From: Typhlomys cinereus
Taxonomy: Eukaryota; Chordata; Mammalia; Rodentia; Platacanthomyidae
Direction of reading: 5' to 3'
Assembly: GCA_023101885.1 (NCBI GenBank)
Contig: JALPQD010000159.1
Coordinates: forward strand, 3,813,994 to 3,877,993
DNA: 64,000 nucleotides
Position numbers and translations under genes: made by a program. The notes below the pieces were generated by a model that had not been told where the DNA came from, did not search any database, and saw only the letters and a program-made list of their open reading frames with translations. Below are positions 46,090 through 59,500 of this stretch, piece after piece (the first letter of the stretch is position 1; every line of letters starts with the position of its first letter).

Positions 46090-46404
46090 AAATCAGATTA
46101 TGGACAAATAATATCATTAAGAAAACTACATAATTAAGTTTTTGATTGCTGTAATAAAACTGTTGATCTTTCTGTAAGCAGTATTTTCTATTTATGCAAT
46201 TGTTTTGTTCTTATGTCCATATGTTATAGCACTTCTTTAGTAATACACTAATATAGATGTGAATCAGTAACATAGATATCTGTTTTGAAACAGTAACTGA
46301 TATCTAGTTTACTAAATCTACTGAACATTGTCCTTACTTGTAAATACCTAACCCTTGCTTTCTTATAAGATAATGCAAGTTTTTAAGATTGAGAATTAGA
46401 GTGA
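46090..46404. other. Unassigned AT-rich DNA
   Basis: No recognised feature between the L1 and the B1-like SINE. Confidence 0.4.
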
Positions 46405-46553
46405 AAGCCAGGCATGTTAACATGCAGCATAATCCTAGTATCTATGAGGATAAAGCAAGAGAACCATCTTAAAATTGAAGTTATATGAGGCTGTACAGTG
46501 AGTTGAAACAAGTTGGTGCTACATAAAGTGATTCCCTTGTCTCAAAAAAAAAA
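46405..46553 (+). repeat. Degenerate B1-like (7SL-derived) SINE
   Basis: Begins AAGCCAGGCATGTTAACATG, continues with ATAATCCTAGTATCTATGAG, AGGCTGTACAGTGAGTTGAA and TGATTCCCTTGTCTC, then a pure A run. This is the order of B1/Alu-type monomers. Divergence is high. It is the only 7SL-derived SINE I recognise here. Confidence 0.75.
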
Positions 46554-47484
46554 AATACTAGGGTAAAATGAAACACTCCCTGCTTACTTCAGTTGAAAAT
46601 ATAATCCTAATTTGCTCAATTAGCCAAAATAATTTCACAATAGTCTTTGGACAAATATTAATTGGTAATTAACAGAGTTATCTGATTCTCAACTTTATTG
46701 GGGAGAGCCAGTTTATTTAACGTCACACATAATATACATAAAATATTTATTTGATTTATCAAATATCTAATTATGGTTAAAAAGTTTATTGAATTTTGCT
46801 ATAAATATTATCCAAATCCTATTAATAGCTAAAAATATGTTGAAACGTTACTAGAAATAGATCTCCATATTTATTATAAGCAATGACAGTAACCTTCGAG
46901 CCAAGTCCTGAAACAATTCTCTCTGCCCACAACTCATTATTGATATATCATCTTGTCACATTTGCTCTTTTCCTTGATGGAAAAAAGTGGCAACTTTGTT
47001 TTGAAGGTTATGTGTTGACATTTTGTGTGATGTAGCCCACATTTACTGAGCACCTGTTATGTACCTGTGCTGTAAGCAAGAGGAGGATTTTCAAATGAAG
47101 ATTCAACCTTCACAAAATTACAGTACAGCTGAGTAACCACAGAGGCCTGAAGTGCCTTCACTAGCTAGGCAGCATTTTTCACAAAACTAAATGTATTAGG
47201 CTGGGAAAAAATCTTCAACAGTATATCCATGCTGTTAATAGTCATTAAATAACTGTTATAAAATCTGTGTTCAAAGCAATATGCATCTGATATAGGAGTA
47301 GTAAAAGATTCAAATTGAAAAAAGAGAATTTACAAATAGATTTTTTTCAGGAAACATTTACTTAATTAGCATGAAAAATGATATGATTTTTTCCAATAGA
47401 AAATCTTTTTTGACACAATGGAAGGATTTTGAAATGGTTATGTTCTTGACTAAATACAAACTACAATTTTTTGAGACACAGATT
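46554..47484. other. Unassigned AT-rich DNA
   Basis: No recognised feature. Confidence 0.4.
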
Positions 47485-49075
47485 TTTTTCCTTTTATCAA
47501 TATCATTGATTCTTGGGTAATTTCTTGTATGCATATCAGACATTCTGTTTACTTCCCCCATCCCTCCCTATCTCTTATCTCCCTCCCACCATGGCCAGCT
47601 CCCCTTCTTTCTAGCAAGTTCTCCCTTTATTTCTAGACTCTATCTCCCAATGTAAATCTCTATTATTGTATTTTTTTGTCCCGTACCAAGGTCGTTTTTG
47701 TACTTTTGGCTTAGGAATATTCCTTGGAGTCTATGGGAATCTCTGGTATGCACATAACTGGGTATAATATCTCACCTATACGTGAATATGTAAGTTGCAA
47801 TTTATCCATATGGTCTTTGGCTTCTTAAATCATTCACAGTTAACCACTAGTCAAGTCAGCACTTTGCACACTCACTGTCAGTGAGGATGCTGTGAGTTTG
47901 ATTGCCATGGTCCCATGATGCTTAGATGATGGCATTGCACACACAGCCTTTTTGTATATCTTCTAGCTGTTTCCTTTCTGTGTAACACAAAAGGTCCTGA
48001 GCCTTATGTAGCTATTATAAATATGACGAGGATGAACATCCCACTCATCACTCATTCTCAGCATCTCATGTAGCCTGTGTCACTGAATACACCTCCAGTC
48101 TTCTCTGCAGTTTTCCTTGATTAAAGTTGACAGTAGGCTCTTTCGGTGGGTATTTAGAGGGTGGCTTCATAATATATCAATTTTACTAAGAAGTCATAAT
48201 AGTTTCCATCTGGTGCCTAAGTCTTTCTTAGTCATGGGTTTTTAATTGAGTTAAAAATACTACTCCCTTGTGAATCCATCCTTCTTCAAATATAAGTTGA
48301 GAGTAATTGATTACCAACCCCAATTTCAGTTAGATCTCTATTGCTCCAATGACCATACAGCACCCTGAGGTTGGGAGTGTGATTAATAGAGTTCACAACT
48401 GGATAAAATGATATATCCCCCTACAAAACATCTTTAGACATAATAAAAGCTAGCTTGCTTAGATGAAGTTTTCAGTTCAGTTCCACATTGATACATCCTC
48501 TATATTTTGCAACCAAGGTGTTGTGTCTGCCTCACTAGGATCTTATTACTGACTTCAGTTGAGCAACCAAGAGGAATGGCATGCTTCTGTATTCCTTTAG
48601 ACATCTCTGGGGCATCAACTTCCATGGATCTGCCTCATGCCCGGTTCTGAAGTTCTTGTTTAGTGATTTATTTTTCTTATACTACCATCTGCTCATCCTG
48701 AAGGGTGAACGGGTTTCCTCTGTTGAAATTAATTTGGATAAAAGGATTCCATGTGACTTACCTTCCACATTCATTTTTGATAACTCTCCCAGTTCCGTCC
48801 CTTCCATCAGCCCATCCCTCATATCTTCAGACTCCTGTCTGCTTAATTCCCTGCTTTCCACCCCACCTCATTGTCCCCATACATTAACAAAGTGATATTC
48901 TCCCCCTTTACTAGAAGTAATTCATACTCACCATCTCTTTCTAATTTCTCAGCTTTGGGAAGGCAAACTACGGAGTCAATGTGAGGGTCCTCCTTTGACA
49001 GAGAACATGTAGTGTTTGTCTTTCTGGGTTGAGATTGCCTCACTTATGTACTTTGTTAATCTTATACAGTTTTGA
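47485..49075 (-). mobile_element. Old L1, 3' UTR and end of ORF2
   Basis: A T-rich start and a pyrimidine block (47550-47640) mark the 3' end on the minus strand; about 1.3 kb of diverged 3' UTR follows. Near 48940-49060 the minus strand shows remnants of the ORF2 end (plus-strand TTTCTGGGTTGAGATTGCCT, the complement of the conserved segment before the ORF2 stop). It is adjacent to an oppositely oriented L1 piece. Confidence 0.55.
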
Positions 49076-49079
49076 GAAA

Positions 49080-49460
49080 ATTACATTTTTGGGTGGCTGA
49101 ATATAATTGTATTGTGTACATGTTCCATGTTCCTAATTAATAGGAAACTGAACAGAGAGTTTTTAAATGAAAAATTACAAATAGCTACTAAATACTTCAA
49201 TAAACACATACAATATTCTTAGGTACAGGGAAATTGAAATTAAAACTACTAAGCTTTCCCATTACTACAGTTAGAATGGCCATCATAAAGAGTAAAAGTG
49301 ACCAAAAATGTTGGCAAGCAAATGGGTCAAAGGGCTGCACTTAGTCACTGTGGTGCCACCAGAGCATCTACAGAGACAGAAAACAATGCCTGTTTGAATA
49401 ACTATCTACACCTCTACTTTTGTATAAACTTTCAAAGAATATTAACAAATTAAAAAAGAA
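49080..49460 (+). mobile_element. Old L1 ORF2 C-terminal fragment, inverted relative to its neighbour
   Basis: Segments AGGGAAATTGAAATTAAAAC, TTAGAATGGCCATCATAAAG and AAAAATGTTGGCAAGCAAAT are the L1 ORF2 3'-region pattern (compare 44555-44650). It begins within 5 bases of the minus-strand L1 above, suggesting that both are one 5'-inverted insertion. The reading frame is lost. Confidence 0.65.
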
Positions 49461-49923
49461 AAAAAACAGCCAGGTTCAATTTGAGAATAAAGTACTCTAA
49501 TTCTTGGCTAAGAGTGATAGTTTTCTGATTCTATTAAAGTTTTATTGTGTCCCTAATAACTAAAAAAGAAAGAAAGAAAGAAAATATTTCTTGATATTAT
49601 TACTGACAAGATATATTCCAACCACAGCTGCAGAGAATTCAAATATAGAAAATACAAAAGAGTACATAATATCAAATAGCAGGAACCATTCTCAAGCAAA
49701 ATAACTTGTTACAAATACCATGATAATGCCTTATCCCCACTCCCTGTAATCTCAAATAATGTAAGGCTATTTGTCAATGCAGATCATTTGAAAATCCATT
49801 TCGTGTAACAAAATATGTCACATGACAAAATATTTCATGATACATAGCTTTACTTTTTCTGTATCAGTTATTACAAGAATTTTTTTTAAGAATCAGAATG
49901 CCAATTTTATTAAAATGTACTTG
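49461..49923. other. Unassigned DNA
   Basis: Contains a short GAAA repeat (49567-49583). Nothing else recognised. Confidence 0.4.
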
Positions 49924-50205
49924 TGGGTCTGGAGAGATAACTCAGAGGTTAAATCTCTGCCTTGTACTAGAAGGACCTGAGTCTGTATCCGAAATTCCAT
50001 GTCAAAGCACTGGGCAGAAATGGGGGTAGCCTGTACTTTTAACATCAGAATTTGAAACCTGGGAATCCTCAAAACAAAGCAAAATAGGAGATAGAGCAAT
50101 TGGGATTATTCTTGATGTTATCCTTGGGTCTCCACAGGTCCAAACAGTGCCCTTTTATGCACCCACATAAACACAACGCGTGCACGCGCACACACACACA
50201 CATGG
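49924..50205 (+). repeat. B2-superfamily (DIP-like) SINE, intermediate age
   Basis: Head GGTCTGGAGAGATAACTCAG, box-B-like GACCTGAGTCTGTATCCGAA, middle with GGGTAGCCTG, and a CA-rich tail (50165-50205). Target duplications are not obvious. Confidence 0.75.
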
Positions 50206-51694
50206 AAATACAATTTTAAGTATGCATCATCTATTTTAATAGAAAAAATCATTTTTATAAACTATTGTGCTTAATGAATATCCAATGATTAAATTATTTT
50301 AAAATAAATAGATAGTACAATTTTTGTCTATTTATGGTAAGTGCTATTCTAATAGAATCAGTAGTTGGAATGGCAAAAAGAAAATGGTTGGAATGATCTT
50401 CAGGATAAGATAGCCACAACATTATTTTCAAAAGAAAATGCGCACCCAGCATTTACTTAGCAAAACTCACCTGCCAAAGAATTATCACTTTCTAGAACCT
50501 TGTGAGAACATTATTAGAGTCTTTCTCACTTTTAATGTTCAGTCTCTGCAAATCTGTATAAAAGGTGTTGGAGGATGGCAGTTTGGAGTCATTCCTGAAA
50601 CACATCACTCCTCTTCTCACTTCCCTTCTCTTGCTGTTACTTCACTCTTGTTAGGACTGGAAACTTCATTCTTTCACAGAAGTTGAAATTACTTTAAAAT
50701 TGAGGATATGTAATTCCAGGCTAAAATTCCACAGTTCAAGTAATAGATACATATGGATCTCTGTATAAAGTATCTTATTTGTATGTTTTGTCTTATTCAT
50801 ACTCTGGATCCTTTTAGTGAATCCATATATTTATTTAAATGGAATTGTTCTTAAGACATCCACATCCAAAAAGCAATCACTTCTGGACACAAGCCAGGAG
50901 TCTAAAAATACTCTCAAATTTCACAAGCTTGGAATGAATTCAGAGACAAGTAAATGTTTATAATTTTTAAAAGTATTAATTTCCAGCAGTGTCCATGAAG
51001 CTTGATATGAACATTTTGGATGTGACATTGAATTTTACATCACTAAAATTGTTGTATAATTATTTAATGCCATTTTCTTATTTAATGTGTGACAGTCTTT
51101 TTGTTTTTGATACATTGCCTCTGAATTCGGCTGGCAAGCTTATACAATCAGATCACCAACCATGCATAATTTATTTCTGTAGGTAACTGAATGTGCAGTG
51201 TAGAATACAAATTTGTTTTCCCACCATTCTCTAAATATCTTATATTTGATATGATTAAATATTTAGGGAATATTCTTCTTTTCATTGTGTAATTCTTTGT
51301 TCATAGCTTATGCACAGAAAATATGCTCTATACTCATTCTGATGCACATCTATGTCATGTATGTTCATTCAAATAATATATATTCATTATTACTCCCAGA
51401 AATTACTTCTAAGACATATAAAACTTGCCCTACTTCACTTCACATCACTTCAGAAATAGTTTCCCTTAAAAATCTGTTCTATTTTTTAGTTTGCATTAAA
51501 TGAATGAAATTTTGTAGTTAAAGCAAAATTATTCTGATGAAATGACAAATGCATCTACCCTTTGTCAACATGTCACAAGAACACATCATTTCAAACTGTA
51601 ACCTTCACTTTGTCTCTACTTGTGTTAAATGTATCTTAAATATAAATACATTTAAAAGTTTAAAATCTTGTAACTGTAAGATCCTGTCAAATCA
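50206..51694. other. Unassigned AT-rich DNA
   Basis: No recognised feature. Confidence 0.4.
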
Positions 51695-52835
51695 AGTGAA
51701 ATACTTTCTATATCCTATAGTTGAAAGTCCCTGTTCTGCTCTTCATCACACAGTCATGGTGCTGAAAGACTTTGTGCAATCCCATTCTCTCCTCACAACT
51801 CAAACAGGATTTCAATCTGGTCCAGGTTGAATCTACTCTAGCAGCCAGCCACACCACACATCCAAGCTCTTCTTGGCATATATCCCATGTTGACTCTAAC
51901 ATTGCCTACATTTTCACTTTTCTAAGGCAAACCAGGCTTCAGCTCCACAGCAAAAAATGTCCTTCTTAGGCCTCTCTGCAGGCTTTCTGCCACCTGGCAT
52001 TCTCTGATTTTGTTCATGGCATTCTCTGAAACTTTGGAAGAGGAATCCACAACTTCTCCTCTTGCATTTTTAAAAACTTTAGTGTGTGTGTATGTGTTTG
52101 TGTACATGTGTTTATCAGAGGGCACTGTGTGACCCTGTGGAGAGCCAAGGGTAACTTCAGGAATCATCCTACATTGTTTCCACCTCCTTTTTACTTTGCT
52201 CTAGGATTTTGCACATCCCCACCCACCAGGAATAGAGGTACAAGCCACTGCCATTTTTGCCTGGTGTTTTTACGTGGGATCTGGGGTCTGAATGCAAGTC
52301 CTTCTGTATGTGAGGCAAAGACTTAAACCCTGCATCTCCCTCTTGCAACTTAGATGCCTCTAAAACCAGTACACATGGACAACATTGCCATGTTCAACCA
52401 CAACCTCCAGATAGAGATGGACTTCCTGGAATCACACCTCATTCAATATCTCTATACTGACTCTGGGGTGAATCTCTGTGTTGGGCAGAATCTCATCACG
52501 GTGAAATTCATTTTTTACCACTGTCCTGGTGCAAAACACTAGGTTTTTCCTTAACAAAACTGACATATCTCCAATAACAACAGATGTTATCCTTACTTTT
52601 CAGACTGGTATGTCTAACCAGATATACACAAAGATACCTCCTTTCTTAAACAGTTCCCTCCATTTTATTCACCTGTCCTAGGACTAGTTCCACCCACTGT
52701 GGGCTGGGCCTTCCTTATCCACTAGACAATCACCTGAAGGTTCACTCTGGGCTTAACTCAACTACTATGTCTCTGCAAATGTGTCCAGAGTTCAAACCCT
52801 CAGTTGTCAAGTTGGCATCTATACCTAACTATGAC
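51695..52835 (+). repeat. Dispersed repeat family A, interrupted by a SINE
   Basis: The part 51900-52066 matches 1820-1960 of the long copy (AAACCAGGCTTCAGCTCCAC; TTTCTGCCACCTGGCATTCT). After the SINE, homology resumes with TGCCTCTAAAACCAGTACAC, parallel to 1953-1972. It ends with the second 3' variant (GTTGTCAAGTTGGCATCTAT, ACCTAACTATGACA), as at 190-215. The left limit is approximate. Confidence 0.6.
52067..52338 (-). mobile_element. B2-superfamily (DIP-like) SINE inside family A
   Basis: Plus strand: A/T-rich start, TG tail (52083-52105), middle AAGGGTAACTTCAGGAATCA, TTTTTACGTGGGATCTGGGG and a head complement ending near AAACCCTGCATCTCC. CCTCTTGCA occurs on both sides (52058-52066 and 52339-52347). 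Host-repeat homology continues across, so the repeat is older. Confidence 0.75.
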
Positions 52836-53581
52836 ATACATGAAACACAAAATTTATAAAAGAAAATGTTCAGTCTGAAAGTGTTTTAAGATTATTGTCA
52901 CAGTTTAATTACTTATTCATGTAACTTTGATTCTTCAGACAGAAGATATAAGCATTGAAAGTAGACACAGAAGAAGGAAGAGGAGCCTTCACAAAATATC
53001 ATGACTTTTATCTCAGTGTTGTTTCACAGGGATATTGCAGATGAACTGGGTCTCAATGAAAGGTAATGACAAGATTATGTGCATTGTAGCCAGTGAGACA
53101 TGAGTAGGGAGAAATGTAAAAATCATATATTAAGTACAAGCTCGATGACATGATTTTGATCCCTGGAACCTAATGGAATGAGAAGTAGAAAAGGTCCTAA
53201 GCATTTCTAGCTCTATGAGCCTGATAACTCAAAATCCTTTAACTCAATAGCTTCTTTCTTGCATCAACACAGCTGAAGCTGCAGATGGTCCTGGCATGCA
53301 GCCTCCTGAAGCACACAACAGGACTTCTACCAGGCACACGCCAATGGACTGCAATGATATTTAGGCTGACATATAGTGCTCTTCTGTGTGAAAACTTCAC
53401 AGGCAGGCAGATAAGCCCATCCACAGCTACATGCAGAGTCTTAGAACAAGGATACTTGTGATTAACTCAGTGGCCCTCTGGAATTGCAACTGTTCACACA
53501 AACTTAAGGTCAGATGAAGTTAGCAAGGATTAGCTTGAGACAGTTGTACCAGAATAAAAATGATGAAGTGGCAAACTGTGT
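52836..53581. other. Unassigned DNA
   Basis: A minus-strand frame of 61 codons (53239-53424) has no recognisable domain. No repeat identified. Confidence 0.35.
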
Positions 53582-53598
53582 AAATGATGGGAATATGA

Positions 53599-53925
53599 GG
53601 GCTGTAGAGATGGCTCAAGGATTAAACCTCAGCCTCACAAGCAGAAGGTGCTGAATTTGGATCTTAGATCCCATGTAAAAAATGCCAGATTGAAATGATG
53701 GCACCTGCACTTCCAATTCTGGAACACAGAGCTTGAGAAATTCCAGAGCAAAGGCAAAGAGGAAGTAGCACGATCCAAGGTAATTTCTGAAGTCACCATT
53801 GGACCTCCACATGCTCACACAGTTCTCTCAGATACACATGATACACAAAGAAACACATCCACATCCACACCCCTCTACTCCCTCCACACACACAAGCATA
53901 CATACACAAATGATGGGACTTTGTG
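53599..53925 (+). repeat. B2-superfamily (DIP-like) SINE, older
   Basis: Head GGGCTGTAGAGATGGCTCAA, box-B-like GCTGAATTTGGATCTTAGAT, diverged middle and CA-rich tail. Flanking copies of AAATGATGGGA (53582-53592 and 53908-53918) look like the exact part of a decayed target duplication of about 17 bases. Confidence 0.75.
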
Positions 53926-55814
53926 CTGAAAATGCTTTCAGAGTGTTAATACCAAGAAATCAAATGTTCTAAGAATGTCTAATATTTTGGGGAATTATTT
54001 CAAGATATGGTTGGTTGATTGGTTTGTAAAACTTTGGAAGGTAAATGTCCAGCTACATAAAGGAACAAGTGGAATTTTCATTTGCAAATCTTCCATGTGT
54101 TTTGATCTAAAAATCAAGAAAAGGTCAAAAAGCTGTAGGATATTTTCAAGACTTGTGGTGAACAGATGATATTTTGAATTTATACTTTTCAGCTCTCTAT
54201 GTTTTTAAGTATAAACAATATGGTATAACCAATTTTCCAGTTGGAAATGTATTTTAGCACTAGGAACCATAAAAAAGCTCATCTATATTTCCTTACTATC
54301 AAGATTCATTCTGTGAGTTGAACTCCATCTTCCAGTGTCTCTTGTAGATGACAAGTAGATGTGTTCCCATATGTCATATATGTTTCAATAATAATCTATA
54401 CTTGTTTATTTGATATTAAAATTTGTATCCTGTCTTTTGTTTGAATTACAGGAACCTAATCAATAGATTTAGAAATATGACTTGAAATAACTTAATTATT
54501 CATGGCACACATGAATGCACTTATGTGTGAGAAATAAATATTATTTAAAATTATACAAACACTAAAAAAGCTATACCAAGGATGTTTTAATGATACATTT
54601 GCATGCTAGACATTACTGTATCAGAGTATTGTGGCAGATATTTAGTGGAGAGATAGAAAAGATTGGTCAGGGGTTGCAATTATTTTTAGTCTTCATTTAA
54701 CAATGCTGTAGAAAAACTATAAAAATCTAAAAAAAAACTAAAAAATATTAACAATGCTGTAGTCTTTCTACAGCTATGAATTAGGCTTCATTTCTCCCCG
54801 TTAAAAGAAGTGTACTACATACAACCAATAGGTGACTTTGAATTCATCAGTCATATCACATAGACATTACATACTACTATTAAGAGAATCAGAATAAACA
54901 CAAGTTTCAGAAAGAGTGACATGTGAGCTGTATCTTTACAGGTAAGTAGCAATTTGCTAAGATATTTGAGCAAGAATAACTTTTCAAATTGAATTGGCAA
55001 CAGAATGCAAAAAAGAAAAAGAAAATGATAAATAAAAAATGCCTCTAGTGGAGAAAAACTAGAGGCATGAAAATGAGTTAAAAAACACATGAGATCTCTC
55101 ACCATCATATTTCTCCTCTAGAGGGAAGGTTTCCATGCCTAGCATGAAAGGAAAAATATTGCAGTATAATGCAGTTCATTAAATATCTGAATAGGAAAGG
55201 TCTATGCATGAACACCATGAGGAAAATAACAGTGAAATAACATATTCAGAGATACATTTTTTGTTTTGTTTTTACAGGAGAGACCAGAAAAAGTAGAAAA
55301 CAAAATACATCTGATGCTGTTAAAATAAACATAATCTACGGTGGTTGGTAGCGATAAAAATATGCTTTATGCTTCAAAGCAAGGTTATTTGATTTTAAAC
55401 AAAACTCTGCCAATCTTTTGGATTTGGAATTGAAGGTGAACAAAACTCCCCTCGGATGTAGTGATCTGTCATTTGTCAAAACCTCATCTGCACTAGAGGG
55501 TGAAGTGACAGTCCTGCACTGCATCACAAAATCAAAGCAGAGGAGGTGTAAGGAGAATGAGATCACCCCTAGTGTGTGGGATCCCCTGGCATGGGTGATT
55601 TAAAGTGAGAATTCTTTTTTTTTTCTTAATGATGAAAGGATACATTTACAAAGAGGAGATCAGGGTTTTACAAGATCTTCTGATTCAAGTTATTTACTAA
55701 TGAACGAAATTATCTTAGTTTGAGTTCTTACAGTCATTCCTTCCAGCTATTGCAAACACAAGAAAACTCTGCTCAGTATACATGGTATTATTTTGGAATA
55801 ACTTTCTTTCTTTT
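53926..55814. other. Unassigned AT-rich DNA
   Basis: No gene recognised. A block at about 55330-55600 is less AT-rich than its surroundings and has no match elsewhere in the window; I cannot say what it is. Confidence 0.4.
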
Positions 55815-56905
55815 TTTATTTATTTATCTTTTTTTTAACATTTTTTATTATTATTTCCGCTCATACAAACTTAGTAGGTACACCAGTTCCCTCTCTCCCT
55901 CCTCCTCCCCTCACCCCCCTGTTCCCCCTCCCCTAACCCCTCTCTCCCCATCCCCCAGTGCCTCCCCCCCAATCCCTGGAGAATCCTTTAATGTGCCTGC
56001 CAATCTCTCCTCTGGGCTCTCCTCTCCGATGACATACAAAGACCCAGTGGCCTTCCCCTGAAACCTATCCTGTGTTCCCCTTAAGCATAGGAACACTACT
56101 GTGGCTGTCAATCCCTTGCTTCCAAGGATCTTGGTGCCTTTAGCAAATGCTAGACTTTGTGGGGTCAATAGTGTGTTGGACATTGCGCAGGGCATGCAAA
56201 GTCCAATTGTGATTGCTTCGGCCCTAACTTGTGTGGAATATCTTGCATATCATTGCTCCTCCCATCCTTGTGCTCTTACAATCTTAGCGCCCCTTCTTCT
56301 GCAAATTTCCCTGAGCTTCAGGATGGGGAGAGATTAGGCTGGCCTAGTACTAGGAGGTTGATAATAGAGGCTCTGAAGTTCTGGATTATGGTTTGTTGAT
56401 TTTCTTTTGCAGTTTTGCTGCTCCTGCAATGCCCTTCACTCCATCCTGATGGGTATTGTGTGTCACCCCCTGGCCAGAGACAAAAAGCTGTTAAACTAGA
56501 GTCTTATTATAAGAGCCCATTCAAAGGTAGATGTAATAAAAGTAGGAAACCACAGAGAGGGAGGGATCAATCACCCATTTGCAAAATGGTTACTTTTTAT
56601 CTGCCAGACTATATGCCCTCCCCTTCTGGTGAGATCATACTCCCTCAGTTGTAAATGATCAGGAAGGAAAGTCTGTGAACTTAACCAGATGTCTCATTAC
56701 TTACTTGCAGTACTTGATGGAGGCCTATTTTCTCCACTGTAACATGGTCCCCTCTCTCCTTGTTTCTGGTGTGGCCCTCCTACTCCATCCCTTCTGTTCA
56801 TACTCCTTGCAGTTACTATAGGTATTACAGAGATTTATCTTTGAGTGTCTCAATGTGGGCTGGGTGGGTTTAGTACTAGGAGCCACCTATTAGGAAGTAC
56901 ATACA
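55815..56905 (-). mobile_element. 5'-truncated L1, complete 3' UTR
   Basis: A close relative of the full-length element: GCTCATACAAACTTAGTAGG and TACACCAGTTCCCTC at the 3' end, the C-rich tract, GACTTTGTGGGG-type middle segments, and the ORF2 stop region near 56880 (CTAGGAGCCACCTATTAGGA). Truncated just inside the ORF2 end. It is preceded on the plus strand by a T-rich tract, the poly(A) complement (55800-55850). Open frames of 113, 94 and 78 codons here are 3' UTR artefacts. Confidence 0.9.
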
Positions 56906-58994
56906 GTGGAATTCTATCACCTCCCTTTTTAATTGCTACCCCCCATCCCAGCTTAGCTGCCATGCACCCTGAGCATATGAAGGGATTCATTGTCTGGCCT
57001 ACCCATTCAGATTCTGACATAGCTTCCTTTACCATGCCTCTGAGGTTTGTTTCAGAGAGAATGAGGCAGAAACAAAGCACATTATCTTTATTTCTGTTCA
57101 CCCTCTTGGTGACCATATTTAGAAATGTGGCTTTAAATGCTATGTGTACATACTGATGGACTAATTTTTCTTTGACTTCTTTCTCACAAACTCTGTTGCC
57201 TCTGAATAATACTGAAAGAGGAAGCAACTTTGCTCCCTGTCTTCACTGTCATCAAATCTACTTCCACACTATATAAGAGGGAACCCTGTCATTTTTCAAA
57301 TGGCCTCTTTTGCTCATGTCCTTGAAAATAATCTACTTTATTCTACACATCAGCATAGATCTTCACATGACCTAAGTAAACTTAACACTCCTCCAGTACA
57401 CACACTGTACTTGTACTTGTTCTAAGGAAGAAAGAATGTAAGTGTGCACTGTACCTCTCCCCACAAGACAATTGTTGCTCAATTGTACACATCCTTCAGA
57501 AGGGTCTGAACAACCTATCAGATATTAGATAACTGCGTAGTTCATAACTTCACTGTCTTTAAAACTCAATCAACTGTGCCATCAAAAGAGGGAGTCTTCC
57601 TGTATATAGATACAGATACAGATATGTAGATATATAGATATAATTATATTTATATTGAGCAAAATTCTTAGCTTCTTCCATAGCTCTTATTACTGCTTTG
57701 AATGGTATACCTTTATTCCTATAATCTATATGCAGTACTATTGTGCATTTTGAGGTAAAAGCCTAAGAAAAACCCTGTGAAGACCACAGTGAAATGTTTA
57801 GTTTGCAAAATCAACAGCACAAGATGAACAAAACCCTAATTAATGTACTAGTTATTTAAGTTCTCAAATCAGTGTACCTGTTTAGGAATATATATGTATA
57901 TAATATGGTTTACTTAAAATATCCCTCAAATGAATTCAATCTAATTTGATAGTACATCTTAGTTTCTCAATACGAACTAAGACACTTAAGCAATGAATAG
58001 TCTTCTTATTGGACACAACTTATTTGAATTTGGTCATACAGATTACAAAATTATGCATGCATATATTTAAAAGGTCCTAAACATAAATATTCTCTGTGCT
58101 CAAATTAGTTACAAATGTAATCAACTTAATTCATAATGATAGAAGAAAAAGTACAAGTATAATATATTTTCTTCTGGAAGTTAGTTGGTGAATTTACTTA
58201 TTCAAAAAATTATGGAGTTATATACCTTGAAGTATTCCTATCAGTATATTAATTTGTTGAATATTTCTAATTCAAAGAATTTCATAGAGTATTCTACCAT
58301 AATAATTCAGTTTAAAGTACAATATATTTTAAGAAATTGATTTTGAAAACTCTGAGTTAACAAAATTGTATTTGAGCTGACATTCAATATGGAAGAGGAA
58401 AAGACAGTTTTCAATGATAATAGATATTTACTTTCAAATGAGATGGTAAGATACAGTGACATGGATAAATTGATTATATTAACAAAGCAAAAGAGATCAT
58501 CTTATGTCTCTAACTATTATAAAGCATGCCAACTCTGACATTTGCATATAAGGAGACATCCAAGGGAAAATCCATGTTGGAAAAAGAGCTGTGAAACTGT
58601 CCTCCCTGGGATAGGTTTTGCCTTCAAGGATTACAGCAGGACCTCCTTTCCTATCCCAGAAATTACGCTATTTGCCAACTCACTGGGTACTTCCTGAAGC
58701 TAGCAAATAACCCTGTATTATTTCCCTTCACCTGAACTCTGTAAGTGGGGATGTAAGTGGGGATGTGCCATTCTCTTATATTTTTGACATTATTAAATAC
58801 ACACATAATTACCATTATTAATGATAATCTGCCCAATATAATTTGCATGATTGAATGAAACAGGCTTATTATATCTGTTTGACTGACTGGCTGATAGAAT
58901 CTCATATTAAGAGTTTGGTACACAGGAGTGTTTGACAATCATTCATTGATTGGCTTCTTTTTTCAGAAACAGAAAACTTCTTTCAAGTTTCACA
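56906..58994. other. Unassigned AT-rich DNA
   Basis: Contains a short TAGATA/CAGATA repeat (57601-57645). The minus-strand 125-codon frame (56850-57227) runs across the L1 edge and is not a gene. Confidence 0.45.
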
Positions 58995-58999
58995 CATGA

Positions 59000-59500
59000 A
59001 AACAATTTATGGTATTTTCATCTCTTATTGGACAATTTCACACCCTCTTTGTCCTATTGCACACATGCTTCTTCCCACCATTTTCCCTCCTTTGCTAGTG
59101 GATTTTTGCATGCGTGGTCCACAGAGATTCTACTGAGTTGCTGTAGTAGCAAGTAATTGAGTACTTTCTGCTACCTGGATGATTATACCAATGGGCATAC
59201 CATTGAAGAAAGGTCTCCCCTCCTACCTTTAATCCGTATCAACACTCAGTGGTCTATCATTAGGTGTAGTAATTCCTGAGATCTTGATCTCTTCCAAGGA
59301 GAATTGCTGAGAGGCCAAGTCTTATGTATGTGCTGTGGAAATTCACATAGCTGTAGTGAGTTCATGGGTGCAACAGTTGTCATTACCAGAAGATTCTCTC
59401 TAACCACCTTCATTCCACCCTTGGGCTCAGGGAACATTGCCATTACCTTTAAGATGATAATGATATTAGGCTATCATGATTATTATCAACAGTGTATGAT
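59000..59500 (-). mobile_element. Old L1 3' UTR fragment
   Basis: The segment with GTAGTGAGTTCATGGGTGCA and ACAGTTGTCATTACCAGAAG has the layout of the 3' UTR block seen at 6550-6600 and 17020-17070. Diverged; limits are approximate. Confidence 0.4.

Noticed and set aside
55330..55610. Possible conserved exon or enhancer in a less AT-rich block
   Set aside because: The 76-codon minus frame has no family resemblance; without cross-species alignment there is no support.
56850..57227. 125-codon minus-strand open frame
   Set aside because: Runs across the edge of a truncated L1 into unrelated flanking DNA.
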